Of a DNA stretch of 5,707 bases, positions 1 to 5,707 are shown piece by piece. Under the pieces are notes generated by a model. That model was not told the DNA's origin. It saw only the letters and a program-made list of their open reading frames with translations, and made no database searches. The position numbers and the translations under genes are program-made. Each line of letters begins with the position of its first letter. Position 1 is the stretch's first letter. The DNA lies in contig NZ_CALIBB010000180.1 in assembly GCF_938045595.1 (NCBI RefSeq), forward strand, positions 1 to 5,707, written 5' to 3'. The DNA is from an uncultured Campylobacter sp. (lineage in GTDB: Bacteria > Campylobacterota > Campylobacteria > Campylobacterales > Campylobacteraceae).

Positions 1-465
1 ATGTCCTTTACCTACGACGTCGATCGCATCGGTCAAAAATATGATCTTAACGCTATAAATTCCGCCTACGCCATCGCCCAGTTTGAAAAAACCGACGCCT
101 TTATAAAGCGCCGCAAGCAGATCGCCGCAGCGTATCGCGAGCAGCTCGCAAACTGCCCTCACGTGACGCTTCCAAGCGACAGCGAGGAGCATATCTATAC
201 TCAATTCATCGTAAAGATCGACAAAAACCGCGACGATTTTGCCAAAGCGCTGATCTCGCGCGGAGTGAGCGTATCGCTGCACTACGTACCGGTGCATCTG
301 CTAAGCTACTACAAAAGCAAATATAATTACAAGGTCAATGATTTTCCGAATGCGCTTAAAAACTATCAGCAAATTTTATCCCTGCCGATCTATACGGCGC
401 TTAGCGACGACGATGTGAGCTACATTTGCGAGCAGATCAAAGAGATAGCGCAAAATCGTGTTTAA
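1..465 (+). CDS. DegT/DnrJ/EryC1/StrS-family sugar aminotransferase, C-terminal part (5' end outside window)
   Basis: This is the C-terminal domain of a PLP-dependent sugar aminotransferase, the family that transfers an amino group (usually from glutamate) to a 4-keto or 3-keto nucleotide sugar for LPS, capsule or glycoprotein glycans. The 154 visible residues show family signatures: YDVDRIGQKYDLNAINSAYA (5-24), the motif that follows the active-site region; the RRKQIAAAYREQL helix (37-49); GVSVSLHYVPVHL (88-100); and FPNALKNYQQILSLPIYTAL (115-134) before the final helix. Family members run about 360-400 residues, so some 220 are missing, including the PLP lysine. The ATG at position 1 is therefore probably an internal methionine and not the start. 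The gene ends in TAA at 463-465, inside the start of lpxK, so the two are likely cotranscribed and coupled. The sugar substrate cannot be told from this fragment; proximity to lpxK and kdsB suggests an envelope glycan. I see no sign of a frameshift. Confidence 0.88.
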   Translation: MSFTYDVDRIGQKYDLNAINSAYAIAQFEKTDAFIKRRKQIAAAYREQLANCPHVTLPSDSEEHIYTQFIVKIDKNRDDFAKALISRGVSVSLHYVPVHLLSYYKSKYNYKVNDFPNALKNYQQILSLPIYTALSDDDVSYICEQIKEIAQNRV

Positions 466-1561
466 ACTCCTAATCGAGCGAAACCTATACGACCCGAGCC
501 CCGCGTGGCTTGCGCTAGGGGTGATTTTAGCACCGTTATCGCTACTTTATACGCTGATCGTATGCCTAAAAAGGCTCTTTGCTAAGCCGCAAAAATTTAA
601 AATTCCAATAATCAGCGTCGGAAATTTAACCCTCGGTGGAAGCGGCAAAACCCCGCTAGTGCGGGCGCTTTTTAAAGAATTTAACGGGGAGTTCAAAACC
701 TGCATCATCCTTCGCGGATACGGACGCAAAAGTAGAGGCTTGCTCGAAGTAGCGCTCGGCGGGCGGATACTTTGCGACGTGCGGCAAAGCGGAGATGAGG
801 CGATGGAGTACGCGCTGTTTCTGCGCGGCGCAAACGTAATCGTTAGCGAAGATCGCGCCGCAGGGATCTTGCGCGCGCAAACTCTCGGCTTTGAGCTCGT
901 GATCTTGGACGACGGATTTTCTAAATTTAATATCTCTAAATTTGATATCTTGCTACGCCCGCAAAGCGCGCCGAAGCTGCCCTTTTGCCTGCCGTTCGCC
1001 GCGTATCGCTACCCGCCGTTTTTTTATAAATTTGCAGATTTCATACCCTCTCCGAGCGACATCTCGCAGGAGCTTAAAATCGTTTCGGCGGCGGATCTGC
1101 AAGAGGGGCTAAACGGCGCGGATGAAATTTCAAATCTTGCGGATGAAAATTCAAATTCCACCGCGGATGAAATTTCGGATTTAAATTTAAATCGCGCCAC
1201 AGATGAAATTTCAAATTTAAACCCCGCCGTCGCGAATAAAATTTTAAATTCCAAAGAGGCGAACTTTGAGAGATCCCGCACGATCTTAATCAGCGCTATC
1301 GCCAAGCCTTGGCGCTTGCAAGCGTTTTTGCCGCTCGCGAAAGCCCACGCATTTTTCCCCGATCATTATGATTTCAAAAAAGAGCAGATTTTAGAGCTGC
1401 TAAGGCGCGAGGATGCGGAGCATATCCTTTGCACGGCGAAAGATTACGTGAAATTGAGGGATTTGAGCGCAGAAATTTCGGTGATTTTGCTAAATTTGAA
1501 GCTAAGCGAAAACTTTATCCGCAAAATTCAAAACTACATAAACCAAGCTATGATAAAATAA
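458..1561 (+). CDS. lpxK: Tetraacyldisaccharide 4'-kinase (lipid A 4'-kinase)
   Basis: LpxK phosphorylates the 4' position of the tetraacyl disaccharide 1-phosphate with ATP, giving lipid IVA, at the inner face of the cytoplasmic membrane. The 367-residue product has one N-terminal hydrophobic segment (about 16-37), followed by the P-loop VGNLTLGGSGKTPLV (54-68), RGYGRKSRG (86-94), SGDEAMEYA (111-119; the GDE acidic pair corresponds to the catalytic Asp-Glu of characterised LpxK), ILDDGF (149-154, Walker-B-like), FPDHYDF (300-306, with the family's conserved His) and CTAKDYVKL (325-333). The start is GTG at 458, which gives the N-terminus MFKLLIERNLY expected for the family. It overlaps the upstream stop by 8 nt and has only a weak purine-rich SD (439-445), so coupling is likely. 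The protein is longer than the usual 310-350 residues because of a repetitive insertion at about 216-270. The canonical QH after DDGF is absent; I believe this is normal for Campylobacter but could not check. Confidence 0.95.
   Translation: MFKLLIERNLYDPSPAWLALGVILAPLSLLYTLIVCLKRLFAKPQKFKIPIISVGNLTLGGSGKTPLVRALFKEFNGEFKTCIILRGYGRKSRGLLEVALGGRILCDVRQSGDEAMEYALFLRGANVIVSEDRAAGILRAQTLGFELVILDDGFSKFNISKFDILLRPQSAPKLPFCLPFAAYRYPPFFYKFADFIPSPSDISQELKIVSAADLQEGLNGADEISNLADENSNSTADEISDLNLNRATDEISNLNPAVANKILNSKEANFERSRTILISAIAKPWRLQAFLPLAKAHAFFPDHYDFKKEQILELLRREDAEHILCTAKDYVKLRDLSAEISVILLNLKLSENFIRKIQNYINQAMIK
1121..1216 (+). repeat. Degenerate in-frame 15-nt repeat inside lpxK
   Basis: Four copies of a 15-mer close to GATGAAATTTCAAAT start at 1121, 1142, 1166 and 1202. 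Copies 1 and 4 are identical; copy 2 differs at one position and copy 3 at two. The offsets of 21, 24 and 36 nt are all multiples of three, so each copy is read in the same frame as DEISN, DENSN, DEISD and DEISN. The surrounding residues (about 216-270) are rich in Asn, Asp, Ala and Ser and match no LpxK motif. They lie between the DDGF half of the protein and the conserved block RTILISAIAKPWRL. The segment looks like an expansion tolerated in a surface loop. Phase variation is unlikely, because copy changes would keep the frame. Confidence 0.8.
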
Positions 1562-1568
1562 GGTTTTT

Positions 1569-1574
1569 AAAGGA
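1569..1574 (+). promoter_or_regulatory. Ribosome binding site of argB
   Basis: AAAGGA lies five bases before the ATG at 1580, in the 18-nt gap after the lpxK stop. It supports that start and shows that argB has its own strong initiation signal, unlike lpxK upstream. Confidence 0.75.
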
Positions 1575-1579
1575 ATTTT

Positions 1580-2437
1580 ATGATAAAAAAGAGCAAAACC
1601 GCCGAAGTCATCATCTCCGCGCTGCCCTATATCCGTAAATTTAGAGATAAAATTTTCGTCGTCAAATACGGCGGCGCGGCGCAAACCGACGATACGCTCA
1701 AGCTTGATTTTGCCCGCGATATCGTGCTTTTGCATATGGTCGGCATCAAAATCATCGTCGTGCACGGCGGCGGCAAAAAGATCAATCAGACCCTGGATAA
1801 GATCGGCGTTCAGAGCGAGTTTAAGGACGGTCTTCGCGTAACGAATAAAGACGCGATCGAAATTACCGAGATGGTGCTAAGCGGCGCGGTAAATAAAGAG
1901 ATCACGGCGCTTTTGAACCAAAACGGCGCGCCCGCGATCGGTATCAGCGGCAAGGACGGCGGGCTTTTGAAGGCAAAATTCCTGGATGAGAAAAAATACG
2001 GCTTCGTGGGCGAGATCACCGAGGTAAACACCAAGCTGATAAACGACCTGCTGCAAAAGGACTATCTGCCGGTAATCGCCCCGCTTGCGGGCGGCGAAGC
2101 GGACGAAAACGTGAGCTTTAATATCAACGCCGATCTCTGCGCCAGCAGGATCGCAGCCGCGCTAAAAGCGAGCAAGGCGATATTTTTAAGCGACATTGAC
2201 GGAGTGCTCGATAAAGAGGGAAATTTAATCAGCAAGCTTGATGCCGCGCTCATTTCAAAGCTTAAAAATGACGGCACGATCGCAGGCGGCATGATCCCAA
2301 AGGTCGATGCGTGCCTGCAATGCGTGCGAAACGGCGCAAATGCCGCGCATATCATCAACGGCAAAATTCCGCACTCGATCCTGCTTGAGCTTTTCACGGA
2401 CGGCGGCATAGGAAGTTTGATAAAGGAAGAAATTTAG
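1580..2437 (+). CDS. argB: Acetylglutamate kinase (arginine-sensitive type by sequence)
   Basis: ArgB phosphorylates N-acetyl-L-glutamate with ATP, the second step of arginine biosynthesis, in the cytoplasm. The 285-residue protein is a complete amino-acid-kinase fold: VVKYGG (27-32, Lys29 aligning with the transition-state lysine), VHGGGKKIN (61-69), DGLRVT (83-88, Arg86 binding acetylglutamate), FNINADLCA (180-188, Asn181 and Asp185), LSDIDGVL (203-210) and AGGMIPK (235-241, Lys241). The N-terminal extension with ALPYIRKF (14-21), and the C-terminal HSILLELFTDGGIGSLI (265-281), are features of the hexameric, arginine-inhibited kinases such as those of Pseudomonas and Thermotoga, and are absent from the short E. 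coli enzyme. Feedback inhibition by arginine is therefore inferred. The gene sits 18 nt after lpxK and 121 nt before thrC with no other arg gene in view. In C. jejuni, from memory, argB lies elsewhere with argC and argD. Confidence 0.97.
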   Translation: MIKKSKTAEVIISALPYIRKFRDKIFVVKYGGAAQTDDTLKLDFARDIVLLHMVGIKIIVVHGGGKKINQTLDKIGVQSEFKDGLRVTNKDAIEITEMVLSGAVNKEITALLNQNGAPAIGISGKDGGLLKAKFLDEKKYGFVGEITEVNTKLINDLLQKDYLPVIAPLAGGEADENVSFNINADLCASRIAAALKASKAIFLSDIDGVLDKEGNLISKLDAALISKLKNDGTIAGGMIPKVDACLQCVRNGANAAHIINGKIPHSILLELFTDGGIGSLIKEEI

Positions 2438-2558
2438 ACGCGAGCGCGGAGGCGGCAGGCTTAAAGCAGCAATGCCGCAAGTCCGTGCAAGCAGCCTAAG
2501 CGATCAAATTTAAAGCGCCTAGGCGGGCGTAAATTTTAAAATTTTAAAAAGGAAAAAG
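2438..2558. other. argB-thrC spacer with two weak inverted repeats
   Basis: This 121-nt gap is the only real intergenic space in the window. It contains a possible 6-bp stem (GCGGCA 2452-2457 with TGCCGC 2473-2478, 15-nt loop). A second 9-position stem has one A-C mismatch (GCCTAAGCG 2494-2502 with CGCCTAGGC 2516-2524, 13-nt loop); its right arm lies within the perfect palindrome CGCCTAGGCG (2516-2525). An AT tract, AAATTTTAAAATTTTAAAAA (2531-2550), runs into the thrC ribosome binding site. I see no U-run directly after either stem and no clear -10/-35 pair. Whether thrC is read from its own promoter or by read-through from argB cannot be decided from sequence. Confidence 0.4.
2546..2553 (+). 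promoter_or_regulatory. Ribosome binding site of thrC
   Basis: AAAAAGGA lies five bases before the ATG at 2559. It fixes the thrC start, which gives the family N-terminus MKLVSTRD. Confidence 0.75.
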
Positions 2559-4112
2559 ATGAAACTGGTTTCTACGAGAGATTTTTCGCAAAGAGCGGAT
2601 CTTAGCTACGCGCTACTAAATCCGAGCGCGAACGGCGGCGGGCTTTTCAGCCCCGAGCGGCTGCCGCTTTTGAGCGAGGATTTTTTTAAGCAGTGCGAGG
2701 ATCTGAGCTACAAACAGATCGCGCTTAAAATCATCGAGAGCTTCGATTTTGACGTAAGTAGCGAGGTCTTTGAAGACGCGCTAAAGCGCTACGATAAATT
2801 TGAAAATCCCGCCTGCCCCGTCCAGATCAAAAAGCTAAACGAAAACGCCTATATTTTGGAGCTTTACCACGGCCCGACGCTCGCGTTTAAGGATATGGCG
2901 CTGCAGCCCTTCGGCGCGCTTTTAAAAAGCATCGCAAAATCCAGGAATGAAAAATTTTTAATAATGTGCGCCACGAGCGGCGACACGGGGCCTGCGACGC
3001 TGGAGGCCTTTGCGGACGACGAGAATATCAAAGCGGTCTGCCTCTACCCGCAGGGCGGCACGAGCGAGATACAGCGCCAGCAGATGGTCAAACAAAGCGC
3101 GGCAAATCTTAAAATTTTAGGCGTGCGCGGCAACTTCGACGATACGCAACGCGCGCTAAAATCGCTACTGGCCGACGACGATTTTAAAAACGAGCTCGCG
3201 CGGGCAAACCTAAATCTAAGCGCCGCAAACTCGGTAAATTTCGGCAGGATTTTATTTCAGATCATCTACTACCTCTATGCTAGCATCTATTTCTCAAAGC
3301 ACGGCGTATTGAGCTTTGAGCAAAATTTAAAGCAAAGCGATCAGTGCCAGGCGTGCAGTCAAAATTTAGACGCTGCGACAAGCGCAAACGGCGCGCAGAG
3401 CGCAAAACAGAGCGCTAAATTTAACACATTCGACGTCATAGTGCCTAGCGGAAATTTCGGCAACGCGCTGGGAGCGTATTTCGCCAAAAAAATGGGCGCA
3501 AAGATCGGCAAAATCAAGATCGCTTCAAACGCGAACAATATCCTGACCGAGCTTTTTACGAGCGGCATCTACGATCTGCGCGGGCGCGAGCTCATCCGCA
3601 CGATTAGCCCTGCGATGGATATTTTAGTTAGCTCCAACGTCGAGCGGCTGCTTAGCGATATGTTCGGCGATGCGCGCACGAGCGAGCTGATGCAAAGCCT
3701 GGCGCGAGATAAATTTTATAAGCTTAGCGCGAGCGAGCTTGCGAAGCTGCGCGAGATTTTTGAGGCGGATTTTTGCGACGATGCGCAGTGCGCTAAGTTT
3801 ATCAAGCAAGAGAGTAGCCGCGGTGTGCTGATTGATCCGCACACGGCGACCTGCTTTAAGCTACTTGACGAAAGCCGCCTAAATCTCGTAATTTCAACCG
3901 CGAAGTGGATCAAATTTACGCCGTCGATGATCGGCGCGATCAAAGGCAGGGCTTGCAAGGACGAAAGGGCCGATATGATCGCGCTTTCGAAGGAATTTCG
4001 CAGCGACATTCCGCCGCAGATCTCGCGCCTTTTTAGCGCGCCGCAGGTTCACTCCAGCGTCGTGGAGCAAAGCGAGATCAAAAACGCCATAATGGAGTGG
4101 ATCAAAAAATGA
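2559..4112 (+). CDS. thrC: Threonine synthase
   Basis: ThrC converts O-phospho-L-homoserine to L-threonine and phosphate, the last step of threonine biosynthesis, as a cytoplasmic PLP enzyme of fold type II. The 517-residue product shows the N-terminal threonine-synthase domain (about 1-85), the PLP site ELYHGPTLAFKDMALQ (101-116, Schiff-base Lys111), CATSGDTGPATLEA (137-150), QGGTSEIQRQQM (165-176), NSVNFGRILFQ (224-234), the phosphate-binding VPSGNFGNALGAY (295-307) and STAKWIKF (446-453) near the C-terminus. It belongs to the long bacterial (E. coli-like) class. A low-complexity insertion at about 252-289 separates the NSVNFGR and VPSGNFG blocks and accounts for part of the length. The gene has a strong SD and ends at TGA 4110-4112, sharing ATGA with the kdsB start, so the two are probably coupled. 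The thrC-kdsB pairing agrees with the order I recall from C. jejuni. Confidence 0.97.
   Translation: MKLVSTRDFSQRADLSYALLNPSANGGGLFSPERLPLLSEDFFKQCEDLSYKQIALKIIESFDFDVSSEVFEDALKRYDKFENPACPVQIKKLNENAYILELYHGPTLAFKDMALQPFGALLKSIAKSRNEKFLIMCATSGDTGPATLEAFADDENIKAVCLYPQGGTSEIQRQQMVKQSAANLKILGVRGNFDDTQRALKSLLADDDFKNELARANLNLSAANSVNFGRILFQIIYYLYASIYFSKHGVLSFEQNLKQSDQCQACSQNLDAATSANGAQSAKQSAKFNTFDVIVPSGNFGNALGAYFAKKMGAKIGKIKIASNANNILTELFTSGIYDLRGRELIRTISPAMDILVSSNVERLLSDMFGDARTSELMQSLARDKFYKLSASELAKLREIFEADFCDDAQCAKFIKQESSRGVLIDPHTATCFKLLDESRLNLVISTAKWIKFTPSMIGAIKGRACKDERADMIALSKEFRSDIPPQISRLFSAPQVHSSVVEQSEIKNAIMEWIKK
3312..3425 (+). repeat. Low-complexity in-frame insertion in thrC
   Basis: Residues about 252-289 of ThrC are rich in Gln, Ser, Ala and Lys and match none of the conserved blocks. 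They contain short internal repeats: CAAAATTTA at 3321 and again at 3360 (39 nt apart, read as QNL both times), and CAGAGCGC at 3396 and 3408 (12 nt apart, giving QSAKQSAK). A Cys-x-x-Cys pair (263, 266) lies within it. The conserved fold resumes at FDVIVPSGNFG. It is probably a loop extension. Confidence 0.6.
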
Positions 4113-4831
4113 TAGTAATCCCCGCGCGCCTTGCTTCGACGCGCTTTAAAAATAAAATTTTATGTGAGTTTGGCGGCGTGCCGATGTTTATCAAAACGGC
4201 TCAAAATGCCGCCAAGGCAGACCGCGTGCTAATCGCCGTGGATGAGCCGCAAATTTTAAAGATCGCGCAAGATTACGGCTTTGACGCCGTTCTCACCGCG
4301 CGCGAGCATCAAAGCGGCACCGATCGGATCAATGAAGCGGTCGCAAACGCAGCGCTTGCGGAGAATGAGATCATCATCAATATCCAAGCCGACGAGCCCT
4401 TTTTCGAGAGCGAAAATTTGATTAAATTTAAAGATTTCGCCAACACTATGATCACGCAAAAGGGCGCATTTATGGCGAGCTGCTACAAATATATAAGCCC
4501 TCAGGCGGCGGAGGATCCGAATTTAGTCAAGCTAGTGCTTGATAATGCTGGCTTTGCGATCTATTTTTCGCGCTCGCTCATCCCCTACCCGCGCGCGGCA
4601 TGCGAGTGCTACCTCGGACACATCGGCATCTACGCATACAGCGTGCGGAATTTAAAGCGGTTTTGCGCCCTGCCCGCCTCAGCGCTGGAAGATACCGAAA
4701 AACTCGAGCAGCTTCGCGCCATAAGCGCGGGCGAAAAGATCGCAATGCTTGAGATCGAAACCGAAAGCATCGGCATCGACACGCCACAGGATTACGAGCG
4801 CGCGCTAAAGGAGTTCGGCAATGGAATTTAA
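4109..4831 (+). CDS. kdsB: 3-deoxy-manno-octulosonate cytidylyltransferase (CMP-Kdo synthetase)
   Basis: KdsB activates Kdo with CTP to CMP-Kdo, the donor used to add Kdo to lipid IVA, in the cytoplasm. The 240-residue protein is of normal family length and shows IPARLASTRFKNK (4-16, nucleotide-binding N-terminus), EHQSGTDRI (66-74), IINIQADEPFF (89-99, with the Mg/CTP aspartate of the QADEP motif), YFSRSLIPYPR (152-162), GHIGIYAYSV (170-179), LEDTEKLEQLRAI (193-205) and GIDTPQDYE (222-230). I chose ATG 4109 over the in-frame GTG at 4097 because the protein then begins MIVIPARLAS, as in homologs, and because it forms an ATGA overlap with the thrC stop. The nearest SD-like sequence (GGAG, 4094-4097) is rather far away, so initiation probably relies on coupling to thrC. 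Its role directly follows that of LpxK, encoded in the same cluster. Confidence 0.96.
   Translation: MIVIPARLASTRFKNKILCEFGGVPMFIKTAQNAAKADRVLIAVDEPQILKIAQDYGFDAVLTAREHQSGTDRINEAVANAALAENEIIINIQADEPFFESENLIKFKDFANTMITQKGAFMASCYKYISPQAAEDPNLVKLVLDNAGFAIYFSRSLIPYPRAACECYLGHIGIYAYSVRNLKRFCALPASALEDTEKLEQLRAISAGEKIAMLEIETESIGIDTPQDYERALKEFGNGI
4807..4813 (+). promoter_or_regulatory. Shine-Dalgarno sequence inside the kdsB 3' end
   Basis: AAAGGAG lies seven bases before the ATG at 4821 and is the strongest SD-like match between kdsB and ligA. It overlaps the Lys-Glu codons (AAG GAG) of kdsB, so it may be a coincidence of codon choice, but it is well placed to start the 45-codon ORF. Confidence 0.45.
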
Positions 4832-4958
4832 AATTTACTCGTTATACGCCGCAGTGTTTGGAGCGGAGGGACTCGCCGCTGAGCGTAAAATTTTAACGGA
4901 ACGCGGAATTCTAGCGACACACGGAATTTTAAAATTTAAAGATGCGAGCGCAAGATGA
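4821..4958 (+). CDS. Possible small protein, 45 aa, between kdsB and ligA
   Basis: An ATG at 4821, seven bases after AAAGGAG, opens a 45-codon frame. It overlaps the last 11 nt of kdsB and ends at TGA 4956-4958, sharing ATGA with the ligA start. It fills the whole kdsB-ligA gap. The product begins MEFKIYSLYAAVFGAEGLAA and ends KFKDASAR; it is basic at the C-terminal end, with no obvious membrane segment, signal peptide or known domain. Its second half has a near-repeat, TERGIL (26-31) and THGIL (33-37), built from AT-rich GGAATT-containing DNA. I do not recognise it. It may be a real small gene, a translated spacer that couples ligA to kdsB, or a chance frame: 45 codons is short, and the DNA resembles the AT-rich repeats seen elsewhere in the window. 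Confidence 0.4.
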   Translation: MEFKIYSLYAAVFGAEGLAAERKILTERGILATHGILKFKDASAR

Positions 4959-5707
4959 ATTACGATGAATACAGATCCGCGGTAGATACGCTAAATGCGT
5001 GGGCGCGGGCATATTACACCGACGATAAACCGATCGCAAGCGACGAGGAGTACGACGAGCTTTATTCGCAAGCGGAGAAATTTGAGGAGAAAAATCCAGC
5101 GCTCGCGCTGCCGTACTCGCCTACGCGGCGCATCGGAGGCGCGATCAGCGAGGGCTTTTCCAAACTCGCTCACGGCGCGCAGATGTGGTCGATGGAGGAT
5201 ATTTTCGACGACGCGGACCTTTTGGCGTGGCTAGCTCGCGGCGAGAAGAGCGGCGCGCAGTTTTACGTCGAGCCGAAATTTGACGGCGCGAGCTTAAATT
5301 TAACCTACGAAGGCGGCGTGCTGATAAGCGCGGCGACGCGCGGCGACGGGCTTATAGGCGAGGACGTGACGCAAAACGCAAGAGCGATCAAATCGGTGCC
5401 GCTTCAGATCCCCTACGAGGGAAGGATCGAGATCCGCGGCGAGACGCTGATCGCCAAGAGCGATTTTGACGCGTTAAACGACGAGCGCGCCGCAAACGGC
5501 GAGAGTCTGTTTTCAAACCCCCGCAATGCCGCCGCCGGCAGCCTGCGCCAGCTAGATAGCGCGATCGTAGCGAAGCGGAAGCTAAAATTTATCCCGTGGG
5601 GAGTGGGCGAGCATTCGTTAAGCTTTGCGCTGCACTCGCAGATAATGGAGTTCGTGCGCAGTCTCGGCTTTTTGCGCGACGAGTTTTGCCGTATCTGCAA
5701 GGATGCG
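4955..5707 (+). CDS. ligA: NAD-dependent DNA ligase, N-terminal part (3' end outside window)
   Basis: LigA seals 5'-phosphate/3'-hydroxyl nicks in duplex DNA using NAD+, and is the essential replicative ligase of bacteria. The frame is open from ATG 4955 to the window edge (251 codons of an expected 650 or so). Domain Ia carries the NMN-binding pattern YY...SDEEYDELY (20-37, Asp30, Tyr33 and Asp34 aligning with the E. coli Asp32, Tyr35 and Asp36). The nucleotidyltransferase domain has SMEDIFD (79-85), VEPKFDG (105-111, Lys108 being the adenylated lysine), ATRGDGLIGEDVTQN (127-141), EIRGE (159-163) and the LigA signature SNPRNAAAGSLRQLD (187-201), then KFIPWGVG (211-218). The OB-fold, zinc-finger, HhH and BRCT domains lie outside. 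There is no good SD before the ATG (only AAAG at 4938-4941), so translation may depend on ribosomes ending at TGA 4956-4958 of the small upstream frame. Confidence 0.95.
   Translation, partial: MNYDEYRSAVDTLNAWARAYYTDDKPIASDEEYDELYSQAEKFEEKNPALALPYSPTRRIGGAISEGFSKLAHGAQMWSMEDIFDDADLLAWLARGEKSGAQFYVEPKFDGASLNLTYEGGVLISAATRGDGLIGEDVTQNARAIKSVPLQIPYEGRIEIRGETLIAKSDFDALNDERAANGESLFSNPRNAAAGSLRQLDSAIVAKRKLKFIPWGVGEHSLSFALHSQIMEFVRSLGFLRDEFCRICKDA

Noticed and set aside
1024..1305. A 93-codon open frame on the minus strand opposite the lpxK repeat region
   Set aside because: It lies wholly inside the well-supported lpxK, its composition mirrors the repeats (repeated FEISSA-type segments), and no protein family is recognisable.
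2472..2513. A 13-codon frame (MPQVRASSLSDQI) in the spacer before thrC as an attenuation leader peptide
   Set aside because: It has no SD and no run of threonine or isoleucine codons, as a thr leader would need.
2494..2524. Intrinsic terminator after argB
   Set aside because: The stem has a mismatch and is followed by GGCGTAAATTTT and not a direct U-run; the evidence is too weak to call a terminator.
3345..3356. Cys-x-x-Cys in the ThrC insertion as a metal-binding knuckle
   Set aside because: There is only one pair, in low-complexity sequence, with no second pair of ligands nearby; more likely incidental.
4097..4108. GTG at 4097 as an alternative kdsB start
   Set aside because: It would add four residues not seen in KdsB homologs, which start directly at MIVIPAR; ATG 4109 also makes the usual ATGA overlap with thrC.
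4995..5234. A 79-codon plus-strand frame, rich in Arg, over the start of ligA
   Set aside because: It is an out-of-frame shadow: the LigA frame here carries clear domain Ia motifs, and the other frame is a typical Arg/Thr/Ser-rich product of shifted G+C-rich codons.

Overview
The window looks like chromosomal housekeeping DNA from a Campylobacter of intermediate G+C, in the manner of the oral species C. gracilis, C. showae, C. rectus and C. curvus. This is inferred from three things: Campylobacterota-type protein sequences, roughly balanced base composition dotted with AAATTT / AAATTTTAAA tracts, and the gene order lpxK-(argB)-thrC-kdsB. From memory, that order matches the lpxK-thrC-kdsB run of C. 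jejuni (Cj0811-Cj0813) with argB added. The species call is a guess.

All genes lie on the + strand and are tightly packed. In order they are: (1) the C-terminal part of a DegT/DnrJ/EryC1/StrS-family sugar aminotransferase, cut by the left edge (1-465); (2) lpxK, lipid A 4'-kinase, with a GTG start overlapping gene 1 by 8 nt (458-1561); (3) argB, N-acetylglutamate kinase, after an 18-nt gap (1580-2437); (4) a 121-nt spacer with two weak hairpins but no convincing promoter or terminator; (5) thrC, threonine synthase (2559-4112); (6) kdsB, CMP-Kdo synthetase, joined to thrC by an ATGA overlap (4109-4831); (7) a possible unannotated 45-codon ORF (4821-4958) that starts inside the end of kdsB behind a good Shine-Dalgarno sequence and ends in an ATGA overlap with ligA; (8) the first 251 codons of ligA, NAD-dependent DNA ligase, cut by the right edge (4955-5707).

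The functional themes are cell-envelope glycolipid (aminotransferase, LpxK, KdsB), amino-acid biosynthesis (ArgB, ThrC) and DNA ligation (LigA). LpxK and KdsB act on the same product: LpxK completes the lipid A precursor to which Kdo, activated by KdsB, is added. Spacing suggests one or two transcription units with translational coupling at most junctions.

I see no mobile element, CRISPR array, RNA gene or evident novel system. The points most worth a second look are the kdsB-ligA small ORF, an in-frame degenerate repeat insertion in LpxK, and a low-complexity insertion in ThrC.
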